The position numbers and the translations under genes were made by a program. A stretch of DNA of 64,000 bases from Paraburkholderia silvatlantica. GTDB lineage: Bacteria > Pseudomonadota > Gammaproteobacteria > Burkholderiales > Burkholderiaceae. The stretch spans positions 1-64,000 of the forward strand of contig NZ_QEOL01000026.1 of NCBI RefSeq assembly GCF_003096715.1, in the 5' to 3' direction. Below the pieces are notes generated by a model. It was not told the origin of the DNA. It made no database searches and worked only from the letters and a program-made list of their open reading frames with translations. Positions 8,296-16,683 of this stretch are shown in pieces (within the stretch, counting starts at the first letter, position 1; the number at the start of each line of letters is the position of its first letter).

Positions 8296-9879
8296 TCAGC
8301 CCTTGTTGGTGGCCAGCGCGCCTGCGCTGTTCGTGCCGCCGAAGAGCTGCGTGAGGTACTGCTGATTGCTGTTCATCGTCGCCATCAGCGTGTTGAGCGC
8401 GGTGAACTGTGCCGTGTACATGCTCGTGAGCTGCGACTGGTAATCGGCGAGATTCGACTGTTGCGTCGAAAGGTTTGTCAGGTCGGTCTGGATCGCGTTG
8501 GTCCGCGTCGTGATGATGCCCGTGCTCGACGTATAGCTCGTGATGTTGTTGTTCAACTGCGCGGCCACGCCGTTGGTCGAATTGAACAGCGCCGCCACGG
8601 TCGACTGATTGTTCTGCAGTGCCGTGTTCAGCGTGTCATTGTCGACCGAAAGCGAGCCGTCGGAATTCAGCGTGACGCCGATCGAAGCAAGGCTCGTCGT
8701 GGTGTTGCCGCTCTTTACGCCCGTTGCCACGATCGTCGCGAGCTGGTTCTGAATCATGTTCAGCGTCGAATCGCCGAGCAGCACGCCTTGCGACGTCGAG
8801 GTCGAGCTGAACGACGTGAGCGTGGCCATCGTCGTCACGAGCGTGTTGTACAGCGTGACGAAATTGTTGATCGCGCTGGATTCGGCGCTCGTGTTCTGCG
8901 AAACCGTGAGCGTTTGTGCGCCGCTGCCCGTGCCCGACGTGTCGACGGCCGCTGCGGTGAGGTTCAGTGTGACGCCCGACAATGCGGAAGTCACGGTGTT
9001 CGTCGAACTGGTGGCGCCGGTGCCGTCGATCGTGAAATAGGCGTCCTGTGCGGCCGTGGACTGTGTCCAGCTGGTTGTGCTGGAGATCGTCGACTGGTTG
9101 GCGGTGAGGTTCGCGGAAGTCGCGTTTGCGCTCGTGATCGCCGTACCTGATGTGGTCGTCACGGCGAGGTTGTTCACTGCGTCGCTGGAATTCGAATCGC
9201 TGATGGTGATGCTGATGCCGTTCTGCGAACCGGTCGATGTCGAGTGCAGCACGAGGTGTGCGCCGTCGGCGCCGTTGACGACCGTCGCCGTCACGCCCGG
9301 ATTGTTGGTCGCCGAGTTGATCGCCGACGCAATGCCTGCGACGGTGCTGTTGGAGTTATTGAGCGAGATCGTGGTGCTGGCGCCGTTGACGGTAAGCGTC
9401 ATCGTGGCCGAACCCCCTGATCCGACGAGCGCCGTTGTTGCGCCGTAGCCGGTCGAGGTGAGCACCTGGGCCTGCGCCACCTGCTTCAGGTCGAGCGAAT
9501 AGGACCCTGCAGCCGCGCCGCTGCCCGCGGTGGCCGTAATGCCAGTGCCGCTCATCGTCGTGCTGAACGCATTGAGGGTCGTGCCGTCCGAGAGCGGCGA
9601 GAGGCTTGCCTGAAGTGCGGAGAGCGCGGCGGAAAGCGCGCCGTACGCGGAGATTTCGGTGTTGTCCTGCGTCTGCTCGGCGCTGATCGTGGCGGCCTGG
9701 CCGGCGATCTTGGCGTTGACGAGCGCCGTGACGAGCGAATTCACGTCCATCGACGAGTTGCCGGTCGAACCGCTGACGATCGACTGGGCGGCTTGCTGCA
9801 GAGCGGCATTGCTCGCTGCGGTGGTAGCAGCGACGCTACTTGCGATCGTGCTGGCTGTCGAACTGGATACGGTGGACAT
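8296..9879 (-). CDS. fliD: Flagellar filament cap protein FliD (HAP2)
   Basis: This 527-residue protein has the FliD N-terminal part (SSMDVNSLVTALVNAKIAG, then ISAYGALSAALSALQASLSPL) and the C-terminal FliD domain with an NFVTLYNTLVTTMATLT helix, LASIGVTLNSDGSLSVD and a closing helix that ends in TALNTLMATMNSN. The middle is Ser/Thr/Ala-rich. FliD caps the filament tip and folds incoming flagellin. It has no signal peptide, as expected for flagellar type III export. It lies downstream of fliC and upstream of the fliT-like gene. Confidence 0.96.
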   Translation of the reverse strand: MSTVSSSTASTIASSVAATTAASNAALQQAAQSIVSGSTGNSSMDVNSLVTALVNAKIAGQAATISAEQTQDNTEISAYGALSAALSALQASLSPLSDGTTLNAFSTTMSGTGITATAGSGAAAGSYSLDLKQVAQAQVLTSTGYGATTALVGSGGSATMTLTVNGASTTISLNNSNSTVAGIASAINSATNNPGVTATVVNGADGAHLVLHSTSTGSQNGISITISDSNSSDAVNNLAVTTTSGTAITSANATSANLTANQSTISSTTSWTQSTAAQDAYFTIDGTGATSSTNTVTSALSGVTLNLTAAAVDTSGTGSGAQTLTVSQNTSAESSAINNFVTLYNTLVTTMATLTSFSSTSTSQGVLLGDSTLNMIQNQLATIVATGVKSGNTTTSLASIGVTLNSDGSLSVDNDTLNTALQNNQSTVAALFNSTNGVAAQLNNNITSYTSSTGIITTRTNAIQTDLTNLSTQQSNLADYQSQLTSMYTAQFTALNTLMATMNSNQQYLTQLFGGTNSAGALATNKG

Positions 9880-9933
9880 GAAGAGGCTCCGTGCGTCGGC
9901 GTTGCAGTGTGTATCGATTCAGCTTTGGAAAAC

Positions 9934-9963
9934 GCCAATCGGGAGGCGCTCCTCCCGATTGGC
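9934..9963 (-). terminator. Terminator hairpin after fliC
   Basis: A perfect 13-base stem (9934-9946 with 9951-9963) and a CGCT loop lie between fliC and fliD. On the minus strand it is followed by GTTTTCC, a short U run. It should end most fliC transcripts, which would give flagellin more mRNA than the downstream cap gene. Confidence 0.75.
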
Positions 9964-10025
9964 TTGCATTGCGTGCCTCGGGTATGGCGGCCGGGCACGC
10001 AATGCTTGGGCTAGAGAAGCTCGTA

Positions 10026-11189
10026 TTACTGGAGGAGCTTCAGGATCTGCTGCGGCTGCGAGTTCGCTTGTGCGAGCACCGAGATACCTGCTTGCTGCAG
10101 CACTTGCGCCTTGCTCAGGTTCGCCGTTTCTTCCGCGAAGTTAGCGTCCTGGATCGACGACTGGGCCGTCGACAGGTCGGTCGACTGGGCTTGCTGCGTC
10201 GTGCCGATTGCCGTGAAGCGGTTCTGCGCTGCGCCGAGCGTTGCTTGCAGGTTGTTCAGAACATTCAGTGCGTTGTCGATCGACTCCATGGCCATGCTGG
10301 CGCCGCTTGCCGTGCTGATGTTGACGTTTGCAACCGTCGTCGGCACGTTGTAGGCATTGACCTGGGAAAGCACTGCTGCGTCGGTTGCCGAACCACCTGC
10401 GGTACCGAGGCCGCTGAGGCCGGAGTCACCGAGGGTGAGTGCCGTGCCCGAGCCGACGATGCTGTTGCCGCTGACGGTGCCGCCGCTGAACAGTGTGTTG
10501 ACTGCACCCGAGGTCAGAGCCGAGTTGTTCTGGTCGGTGAACGTGAAGCCGCCGCTGCCGTCCGAAACCACATTGATAGCGGTGATCGTCACTGCAGAGC
10601 CCGCCGCCGATGCACCAGTCGATGTCAGGCTCAGGCCGCTGAACGTGCCGAGCGTCTGACCAGCCTGCGGCACGCCGCTGCCGATCGAAGCGGCGGACAT
10701 GTTTTGCGTCAGGCTCAGGCTGATCGTCTGTCCGACGTTCGCGCCGACCTGGAACGACACGTTACCGAGCGTGCCGTTCAGCACGTTCATGCCGTTGTAC
10801 GTCGTTTGCGAAGCGATACGGTTGATTTCCGAAACTTGCTGCGAGACTTCCTGCTGCAGTGCTGCGCGGTCGTCTGCGGTCATCGAGCCGTTGGCCGCTT
10901 GCGTGGCCAGCTGGCGGATACGCTGCAGGCTGCTCGTCAGCGACGAGAGGCCGCTCGATGCCGTTTGAACCAGCGAAACGCCATCGTTCGAGTTCGACAC
11001 ACCTTGATTCAGACCGTTGATCTGGGTCTGCATGATGTTCGAGATCGCGAGGCCTGCTGCATCGTCAGCTGCGCTGTTGATGCGCTTACCCGACGACAGG
11101 CGCGTGATCGCTTGCGACAGCGCGCTGCCCGAGCCCGTCAGGTTCTGTTGCGCGACGAGCGAGTTGATGTTGCTGTTAATTCCGAGCAT
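10026..11189 (-). CDS. fliC: Flagellin FliC
   Basis: This 387-residue flagellin starts MLGINSNINSLVAQQNL. The N-terminal D0/D1 region runs to about residue 150, with RLSSGKRINSAADDAAGLAI and TTYNGMNVLNGT. The C-terminal D1/D0 region has TTQQAQSTDLSTAQSSIQDANF and ends QPQQILKLLQ. The central region (about 165-290) is rich in Ser, Thr, Gly and Ala and would be exposed on the filament surface, a suitable target for O-glycosylation. AGGAG lies upstream of the ATG, with a sigma-28 promoter at 11280-11306. Confidence 0.98.
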   Translation of the reverse strand: MLGINSNINSLVAQQNLTGSGSALSQAITRLSSGKRINSAADDAAGLAISNIMQTQINGLNQGVSNSNDGVSLVQTASSGLSSLTSSLQRIRQLATQAANGSMTADDRAALQQEVSQQVSEINRIASQTTYNGMNVLNGTLGNVSFQVGANVGQTISLSLTQNMSAASIGSGVPQAGQTLGTFSGLSLTSTGASAAGSAVTITAINVVSDGSGGFTFTDQNNSALTSGAVNTLFSGGTVSGNSIVGSGTALTLGDSGLSGLGTAGGSATDAAVLSQVNAYNVPTTVANVNISTASGASMAMESIDNALNVLNNLQATLGAAQNRFTAIGTTQQAQSTDLSTAQSSIQDANFAEETANLSKAQVLQQAGISVLAQANSQPQQILKLLQ

Positions 11190-11204
11190 GGAAATTCTCC
11201 TAAG

Positions 11205-11219
11205 CGGGCTGAAAGCCCG
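11205..11219 (-). promoter_or_regulatory. Small hairpin in the fliC leader beside the ribosome site
   Basis: CGGGCT (11205-11210) pairs with AGCCCG (11214-11219) around a three-base loop. On the mRNA it sits immediately upstream of AGGAG and the fliC start, and could stabilise the leader or tune translation. Confidence 0.4.
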
Positions 11220-11279
11220 TTACAAGCCACTATGGCCGCGGCGGGTGCAATCTTTCATTGCTGGCCGCCTCAGTGAAGG

Positions 11280-11306
11280 TTGTCGGCGTGGGTAAGAAAA
11301 ACTTGA
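11280..11306 (-). promoter_or_regulatory. Sigma-28 (FliA) promoter of fliC
   Basis: Read on the minus strand: TCAAGTTT, 11 bases, GCCGACAA. The known consensus is TAAAGTTT-N11-GCCGATAA, and each element has one mismatch. The -10 element lies about 90 bases from the fliC ATG. The rest of 11190-11562 holds the fliC leader and the upstream region of the divergent aldo/keto reductase gene. Confidence 0.85.
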
Positions 11307-11562
11307 GGGGAAGCATCGACAATCGAGACCTCAATTGCGCAGTGCATAAAAAATCCTCTCGCGCCGCTGCGTGCTTGCCGCTCTTTCCCGCACCTACGAC
11401 TGCGTAATCCAGTTTGCAAGCGTGTTTACGGCAGGTATCGCGCGTGGTTTAGCGCGGGCACGCGCGGTGCGCCCCGGGGCCGCGCGCCCGTGCCGGCTGC
11501 AGCGCGCGGCGAGGCGGCGTATGCTCAGCGGTTCCCCGTTCGCCCTTTTTTCTGGAGGCCCT

Positions 11563-12504
11563 ATGGAACTACGCAGGATCGGCACTTCCTCGTTGCAGGT
11601 CGCCCCGCTCATGTTCGGCGGCAACGTCTTCGGCTGGACCGCCGATGAAGCCACCTCGTTTTCGATCCTCGACGCCTTCACCGACGCCGGCCTCAACTTC
11701 ATCGACACCGCCGACGTCTACTCGGCCTGGGTGCCCGGCAACCAGGGCGGCGAGTCGGAGACGATCATCGGCAAGTGGATCGCGAAGAGCGGCAAGCGCG
11801 ACAAGGTGGTGATCGCAACGAAGGTGGCAAAAGATGCGCGCCGCCCAGGGCTTTCCGCCGCCAACATCGCGGCTGCCGTGGAAGATTCGCTGCGTCGCCT
11901 GCAGACCGATTACATCGACGTGTACTTCTCGCACGAGGACGACCAGAAAGTCCCGCTCGAGGAAACGCTCGGCGCGTACCAGCGACTGATCGAGGCCGGC
12001 AAGGTGCGTGTAATCGGCGCATCGAACTACACGGGCGCGCGCGTCGAGGAGGCGCTCGCGGTTTCGAGGAACTCGGGTCTGCCCGCGTACCAGATCATCC
12101 AGCCCGAATACAATCTGTACGACCGCGCCCGCTACGAGGCCGATCTCGAACCGGCGGCCATGGCGCAGAAGCTCGCGGTCGTGCCCTATTACAGCCTTGC
12201 GAGCGGCTTTCTCTCGGGCAAGTACCGTTCGCGCGAGGATCTCGCGAAGAGCACGCGCGGCTCACGCGTCGAGAAGTACCTCGATCACCGCGGCATCCGC
12301 ATCCTGGCGGCGCTCGACTACGTGGCCGAGCGTCATGGCAGCACGCTCGCGGCGGTCGCGCTGGCATGGCTGATCGCGCGCCCGAGCATTACCGCGCCGA
12401 TCGCGAGCGCGACCTCGCTGGATCAACTGGAGAGCCTTGCCGCGGCGGTGCGGCTGAAGCTCGATCCGGCCGACATCCAGGCGCTCAACGACGCGAGTGC
12501 CTGA
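11563..12504 (+). CDS. Aldo/keto reductase
   Basis: The start is set at the ATG at 11563 (MELRRIGTSSLQVAPLMFGG), which follows TCTGGAGG; upstream in-frame sequence is Arg/Ala-rich and non-conserved. The 313-residue product is an NADPH-dependent (alpha/beta)8 reductase: catalytic Asp and Tyr in NFIDTADVYSAW, the TKVAKDARRPG and YIDVYFSHEDD segments, VIGASNY, and IIQPEYNLYDR. It resembles the YajO/Tas-like class with a broad range of carbonyl substrates. Nothing ties it to motility, and it is divergent from fliC. Confidence 0.92.
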   Translation: MELRRIGTSSLQVAPLMFGGNVFGWTADEATSFSILDAFTDAGLNFIDTADVYSAWVPGNQGGESETIIGKWIAKSGKRDKVVIATKVAKDARRPGLSAANIAAAVEDSLRRLQTDYIDVYFSHEDDQKVPLEETLGAYQRLIEAGKVRVIGASNYTGARVEEALAVSRNSGLPAYQIIQPEYNLYDRARYEADLEPAAMAQKLAVVPYYSLASGFLSGKYRSREDLAKSTRGSRVEKYLDHRGIRILAALDYVAERHGSTLAAVALAWLIARPSITAPIASATSLDQLESLAAAVRLKLDPADIQALNDASA

Positions 12505-12891
12505 CCGGCGGGCAAGGGTATTAACCCAGGTGTCCTGATTGAAGGGGCTTGCGCGGTGGCTGTGGTGCTCCGCGCAAGTGCCTGACTAGAATCAAGAAAC
12601 CCCTGGTCAGGCGGATCTTTTCCTGATATCATTGGGAGTGAATTGAGATCTTTGCCTGTTTTGTTGCCGTGTTCGTTACTGTTGGCGGCCGCAAACCGGC
12701 GGTCAGGTGTGTTGCAGCAAGGTCGACCTGATCGCGTTCCGCTGTGAACCCCCTACTTCTCTTTTCCGGCCTCCGTGGCCGCCTTGCCTCTCGTTTAGCC
12801 CCAATGTGGCGAACGACCGGAGGGCCGGCGCGTGAGCGGCTGTGACGCTCGCGCATTTGAACCGTATTAAGCGATTTGAGTTAGGAAATAC
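12505..12891. other. Intergenic region upstream of rpsU
   Basis: This gap holds an inverted repeat with a 9-base stem (12548-12556 with 12570-12578) that has no U run and may be a weak end for the reductase transcript. Candidate -10 elements are TAGAAT (12587-12592) and TATCAT (12627-12632). Either could start a long rpsU leader. No protein gene is convincing here. Confidence 0.4.
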
Positions 12892-13104
12892 ATGACGACG
12901 ATTCTTCTGAAGGAAAACGAGCCGTTCGAAGTGGCGATTCGCCGCTTCCGCCGCGCAATCGAAAAGAACGGCCTGATCGCCGAACTGCGTGAGCGTCAAG
13001 CTTACGAAAAGCCGACGGCAGTTCGCAAGCGCAAGAAGGCAGCTGCTGTGAAGCGTCTGCACAAGCGCCTGCGCAGCCAGATGCTGCCGAAGAAGCTCCA
13101 CTAA
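12892..13104 (+). CDS. rpsU: 30S ribosomal protein S21
   Basis: This 70-residue basic protein begins MTTILLKENEPFEVAIRRF and has the conserved FRRAIEKNGLIAELRER, then a Lys/Arg-rich tail ending LRSQMLPKKLH. S21 helps the small subunit contact mRNA during initiation. AGGA precedes the ATG. It is monocistronic here, with its own terminator, and is not linked to dnaG/rpoD as it is in enterobacteria. Confidence 0.98.
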   Translation: MTTILLKENEPFEVAIRRFRRAIEKNGLIAELRERQAYEKPTAVRKRKKAAAVKRLHKRLRSQMLPKKLH

Positions 13105-13132
13105 GCTTTTTCGCTTTTCGGTGTTCCGCCAG

Positions 13133-13175
13133 ACGGCGGCGCATGCTTCGCAAGAAGCTGCGCCGCCGTTTGCGT
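13133..13175 (+). terminator. Terminator after rpsU
   Basis: ACGGCGGCGCA (13133-13143) pairs with TGCGCCGCCGT (13159-13169), then GTTTGCGTTT. It is a strong stem with an interrupted U run, 28 bases after the rpsU stop. Confidence 0.7.
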
Positions 13176-13225
13176 TTGTGCGTACTTGCGCGTGTTTGGG
13201 CGTAGCCCCTGCGCACCGGTCGAAT

Positions 13226-13684
13226 TCAGGCGGCGTTTTTCAGCTGGTCGAGCGACAAGCCGAACTGCGCGGCAATCGAGCAAAGGCGTTCGCGCCATTC
13301 CCATACGCCAAATACGTCGTGCACGTTCTGCAGGCAGCTCAGCAAGTTGATCGTAGCGGGATCGTAGATGTTGATATGGGCGCGCAGCAGTGCCTTTTTC
13401 AACGCGACGACGCCCACATCCATATAGAGCGGCACGTCGTTCGCATCACGGCCGAGGTAGCGCACAGGTATGCCTTCCATGGCGGTCATATAGTCGCGTG
13501 GCCGGATGAAGCTGCCGACCGGGCATCCGCCGTAGCTGTGCGCGCCGCCGTAGCCGCCCCCACAGCCGCCGCCCCGGTACGCGCCGCCGCCGCGTGGAAG
13601 AAGTGCCGCGCCCCCCTGGCCAAAGAGATGGGCCACCGCACGGTCGAAGATCTCCTGATGACTCAGGAAGTGAACGTTTTTCAT
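13226..13684 (-). CDS. Conserved-looking Gly/Cys-rich protein of unknown function
   Basis: This 152-residue protein without a signal peptide starts MKNVHFLSHQEIFDRAVAHL. Residues about 27-60 are almost all Gly, Tyr, Ala, Arg and Cys (RGGGAYRGGGCGGGYGG). The C-terminal 90 residues look like a folded domain (GIPVRYLGRDANDVPLYMDV, NLLSCLQNVHDVFGVWEW). Codon use is normal for this genome. I recognise no family. It converges on rpsU. A sigma-28-like element lies about 120 bases upstream (13804-13830), which could place it in the motility regulon, but the -35 match is only partial. Confidence 0.75.
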   Translation of the reverse strand: MKNVHFLSHQEIFDRAVAHLFGQGGAALLPRGGGAYRGGGCGGGYGGAHSYGGCPVGSFIRPRDYMTAMEGIPVRYLGRDANDVPLYMDVGVVALKKALLRAHINIYDPATINLLSCLQNVHDVFGVWEWRERLCSIAAQFGLSLDQLKNAA

Positions 13685-13997
13685 TTCAGCCCCCTGTTGC
13701 CGAGGTGCCGGGCACAGGTTAATTCCCTTCTAATGCGGCGGCGCCGGCCTTCCAGCCGGCATCACTACCCGTTCCCCTGACGCGCCTGCATTCGCTTCCC
13801 GTTATAACGGCACGCCATGGGAAAACCGTTGGGCTGCGCACGGTAGCGATGAGAAATTGCCTCGGCTGGCGTAGAGAGCTAGCGCCCTCGCGTATCGCGA
13901 AGCCTTGCCGGCCAACCGGTTGGGACGCGCGTCCTCCCGCTCGGGACTTTCCCCATTCGCGCTGATATGGCGGGAATGCGCGCGGGTTTCGCCGCGC
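13685..13997. other. Intergenic region between tag and the Gly/Cys-rich gene
   Basis: Apart from the sigma-28-like element at 13804-13830, this gap holds no convincing gene on either strand. No clear terminator for tag is visible. Confidence 0.4.
13804..13830 (-). promoter_or_regulatory. Possible sigma-28-like promoter upstream of the Gly/Cys-rich gene
   Basis: On the minus strand: AACGGTTT, 11 bases, GCCGTTAT. The -10 is identical to those of flgK and flgM, while the -35 matches 5 of 8 consensus bases (GTTT is kept). The spacing is right and a leader of about 113 bases would result. Confidence 0.35.
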
Positions 13998-14594
13998 TCA
14001 GGCGCGGCGCTTCTTTTTGCCAAGCGCTGCACAGGCCTTGCGGCACATGCAGTCGCGCTCATGGTCGTTGACCATGCCGACAGCCTGCATGAACGCGTAA
14101 CAGATCGTCGTGCCAACGAATTTGCAGCCGTATTTTTTGAGCGCCTTGCTAAGGGCGTCCGAGACTTCGGTAGAGGCCGGTGCGTCGCGATACGAGGCGA
14201 GGTCGTTCTGGATGGGCGTGTCGTTCACGAACGACCAGACGAACTTCGCGAGCGAGCCGTGTTCCGCCTGGATCTGCTGCACGGCGCGGGCGTTGGCGAT
14301 GGCGGCCTCGATCTTGGCCCGGTTACGCACGATCGAGGCGTCCTGCATGAGCGTTTCGACGTGCCTGGGCGTAAAACGCGCAACCTTGGCGATGTCGAAG
14401 TTGGCGAAAGCGCGGCGATAGCCTTCGCGTTTGTTGAGTATCGTGGACCACGACAGTCCTGCCTGTGCGCCTTCGAGCACGATCATTTCGAACAGGTGCT
14501 GGTCGTCCCGCGACGGTACGCCCCACTCCTCGTCGTGGTATTGCACGTACTGCGGCGACGCGCCGGCCGATACCCAGTTGCAGCGGTGTGTCAC
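13998..14594 (-). CDS. tag: DNA-3-methyladenine glycosylase I
   Basis: I choose the GTG at 14594 because GAGGAG lies 8 bases upstream and the next residues, VTHRCNWVS, align with the family start; the frame stays open upstream. The 198-residue enzyme removes 3-methyladenine from alkylated DNA. The zinc snap is visible as an N-terminal Cys (HRCNW), His in YHDEEWGVP and a C-terminal HERDC. GLSWSTILNKREGYRRAF matches the substrate-pocket region. It has no functional link to motility. Confidence 0.95.
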   Translation of the reverse strand: MTHRCNWVSAGASPQYVQYHDEEWGVPSRDDQHLFEMIVLEGAQAGLSWSTILNKREGYRRAFANFDIAKVARFTPRHVETLMQDASIVRNRAKIEAAIANARAVQQIQAEHGSLAKFVWSFVNDTPIQNDLASYRDAPASTEVSDALSKALKKYGCKFVGTTICYAFMQAVGMVNDHERDCMCRKACAALGKKKRRA

Positions 14595-14773
14595 GGTAAA
14601 TTCTCCTCGCGAGACGTCGTTCGAGCCACGCAAGCATAGCGGATTGGCGCCGCGCCGCCACCCTGGCCGGATGGCCGATTGTGCGAACCCGGGGAAGCCG
14701 TTAGTCTCTGCGGCACGACAAAAATTTTGGTTTTCGAACCGGACTCACAGGCGCGCGAGGCGCGGCGGACATC

Positions 14774-15670
14774 ATGCAGAAATACTCCTGGTTGATTGGC
14801 GTGGACGGCGGCGGCACCGGTACGCGCATCGCGCTTGGCGACACCAATGGCGCCGACCTCGCGCGCGCGTCCGCCGGGCCGTCGGGGCTCGGGCTCGGTA
14901 TCGAACGGGCCTGGCAGTCGATCGAGGAAGGCTGCCGCGCGGCGTTTGCACAGGCCGGGCTCGCGTTCGACTGGTCGCAATGCGTGCTCGGCTGCGGGCT
15001 CGCGGGCGTCAACAACCCCGACTGGCTGGCGCCCTTTCTCGCCGCCGCGCCCCCGGTGGCCGGACTCGCGGTGGAAAGCGACGCCTACACGACGCTGCTG
15101 GGCGCGCACGGCGGCGCGCCAGGCGTGGTGGTCGCCCTTGGCACGGGCAGCATCGCCGCGGTCCTCGGCGAGGACGGCCAGTGCCGCATTGCGGGTGGCT
15201 TCGGCTTTCCCTCGGGAGACGAAGCGAGCGGTGCCTGGTTCGGCCTGCGCGCCATCGTCTGGGCGCAACAGGCGCTCGATGCACGCGTGCCCATGGACGA
15301 CTTCGCACGGGCCCTGCTCGCACACGCGCGGGCCACCGATCGCGACAGTCTTATCGTGTGGCAGTGCGCGGCCAACCAGACGGCTTATGCCAGCCTCGCC
15401 CCGGTCGTCCTCGCGCATCGCGAACATCCGTTCGTCGCCAGGCTGCTCGCCGAAGCCGGCGTGGAGATCGCGAAACTCATCACCGCGCTCGATCCTTCGG
15501 GCAAGCTGCCGGCAGCGCTCTCGGGCGGCCTTGGGCAGCCGCTGCGCGAGTGGGTGCCGCAGGCGGTGCGCGATCGCCTGCGCGCGCCGCTCGCCGATTC
15601 CGCGACCGGCGCGCTTCGGCTCGCGCACATGGAGGCCCAGCGGCTGGCCCGCGCTGCCGCGGATAGCTGA
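14774..15670 (+). CDS. BadF/BcrA-type ATPase, probable glucosamine/N-acetylglucosamine kinase
   Basis: This 298-residue ASKHA-fold sugar kinase has phosphate-1 motif IGVDGGGTGTRIAL, adenosine/phosphate motif VVALGTGSIAAVL and GGFGFPSGDEASGAWFGLRA, which are typical of the glucosamine kinase (GspK)/N-acetylglucosamine kinase group. It would phosphorylate an amino sugar using ATP in the cytoplasm. The ribosome site is weak. The next gene, a HAD phosphatase, lies 95 bases on and may be co-transcribed. A role in amino-sugar salvage is inferred from family resemblance. Confidence 0.85.
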   Translation: MQKYSWLIGVDGGGTGTRIALGDTNGADLARASAGPSGLGLGIERAWQSIEEGCRAAFAQAGLAFDWSQCVLGCGLAGVNNPDWLAPFLAAAPPVAGLAVESDAYTTLLGAHGGAPGVVVALGTGSIAAVLGEDGQCRIAGGFGFPSGDEASGAWFGLRAIVWAQQALDARVPMDDFARALLAHARATDRDSLIVWQCAANQTAYASLAPVVLAHREHPFVARLLAEAGVEIAKLITALDPSGKLPAALSGGLGQPLREWVPQAVRDRLRAPLADSATGALRLAHMEAQRLARAAADS

Positions 15671-15765
15671 GTGGCTGGCGAGAAGGGGCGCGAACGGGGG
15701 CGGCAACGGCATAGCCGTGCCGCAGATGCTACGATTCAACGTTTCCCGCTAGCTGTCCGATCACC

Positions 15766-16587
15766 ATGTACAAGGTCATTGCAACCGATCTCGACGGAAC
15801 GCTGCTCAATAGCGACCATCAGGTCGATCCGTTCACGGTTGCCACGCTGGGCGCGCTCGATGCGCAGGGGCTGCCGTTCGTGATCGCGACCGGCCGCCAC
15901 TATTGCGACGTGGCCGGCATTCGCGACGTGCTCGGCATCCGGCCGTATCTCATCACCGCGAACGGCGCGCGCGTGCACGCGCCCGACGACACGCTGATCC
16001 ACGCGAGCAATCTGGGCGCGTCCATGGTCGAACGTCTCGTTGCCGCCGACACCGTGGGCGAGCACGGCCGCGTGATCGTGAGCATCTATACCGACGACGC
16101 CTGGCTCATCGACCGCGACGCGCCCGAACTGCTCGCGTATCACCAGGACTCGGGCTTCGAGTACCGCGTGGCGGATCTGCGCGACTACGCAGGTGCAGGC
16201 ATTGCCAAGGCGCTTTACATCGGCGATCCGGCGGATCTCGCGCATGTGGCGCAGAACCTCGCGCGCGAGTTCGGCGATGCACTCTACGTCACCTATTCCC
16301 TGCCCGATTGCCTCGAAGTCATGGTCGCCGGCGTTTCGAAGGGCCGCGCACTGCGCGTCGTGCTCGACCGGCTCGGCGTGGACGCCGCCGGTTGCGTTGC
16401 GTTCGGCGACAACATGAACGATATCGATCTGCTCGAAACGGCGGGTCATCCGTTCATGATGAACAACGCCAACCCCGATCTCATCAAGCGTCTGCCTCGG
16501 GTGCCGCGCATCGGCAACAATTTCGAATCCGGCGTCGCGCATCATCTTCGCAAGCTGTTCGCGCTCAACGACGAACTCGCGTCGTAG
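15766..16587 (+). CDS. Cof-type HAD-IIB family hydrolase
   Basis: This 273-residue phosphatase has motif 1 DLDGTLLNSD at the N terminus, motif 2 VIATGRHY, motif 3 Lys in SKGRAL and motif 4 FGDNMNDIDLLETAG. The insertion between motifs 2 and 3 is a type IIB cap. Members dephosphorylate sugar phosphates, flavin mononucleotide or pyridoxal phosphate; the substrate cannot be read from sequence. It follows the sugar kinase on the same strand. Confidence 0.92.
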   Translation: MYKVIATDLDGTLLNSDHQVDPFTVATLGALDAQGLPFVIATGRHYCDVAGIRDVLGIRPYLITANGARVHAPDDTLIHASNLGASMVERLVAADTVGEHGRVIVSIYTDDAWLIDRDAPELLAYHQDSGFEYRVADLRDYAGAGIAKALYIGDPADLAHVAQNLAREFGDALYVTYSLPDCLEVMVAGVSKGRALRVVLDRLGVDAAGCVAFGDNMNDIDLLETAGHPFMMNNANPDLIKRLPRVPRIGNNFESGVAHHLRKLFALNDELAS

Positions 16588-16610
16588 TCCGCACGGGCGC
16601 CACCACCCGA

Positions 16611-16640
16611 TGCAATAAAGGCGCGGCGCAAGTCGCGCCG
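16611..16640 (-). terminator. Probable terminator of the histidine phosphatase gene
   Basis: On the minus strand a GC stem (16620-16625 with 16634-16639) is followed by TTTATTGC. It lies between convergent genes, 44 bases past the stop of the phosphatase gene. Confidence 0.5.
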
Positions 16641-16683
16641 TCACCGCTTTCGCGATTCCATTCGGACGGTTACTGCGGGACGG

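Noticed and set aside
9880..9933. Possible sigma-28 promoter just upstream of fliD
   Set aside because: GCCGACGC on the minus strand lacks a TAAA-like -35 at the right spacing.
9891..11276. 461-residue plus-strand frame opposite fliC
   Set aside because: It is the antisense shadow of flagellin, Arg/Cys-rich and without a recognisable fold.
12541..12585. Stem of 9 bases after the aldo/keto reductase gene as a terminator
   Set aside because: There is no U run on either side, so I list it only as an inverted repeat within the intergenic region.
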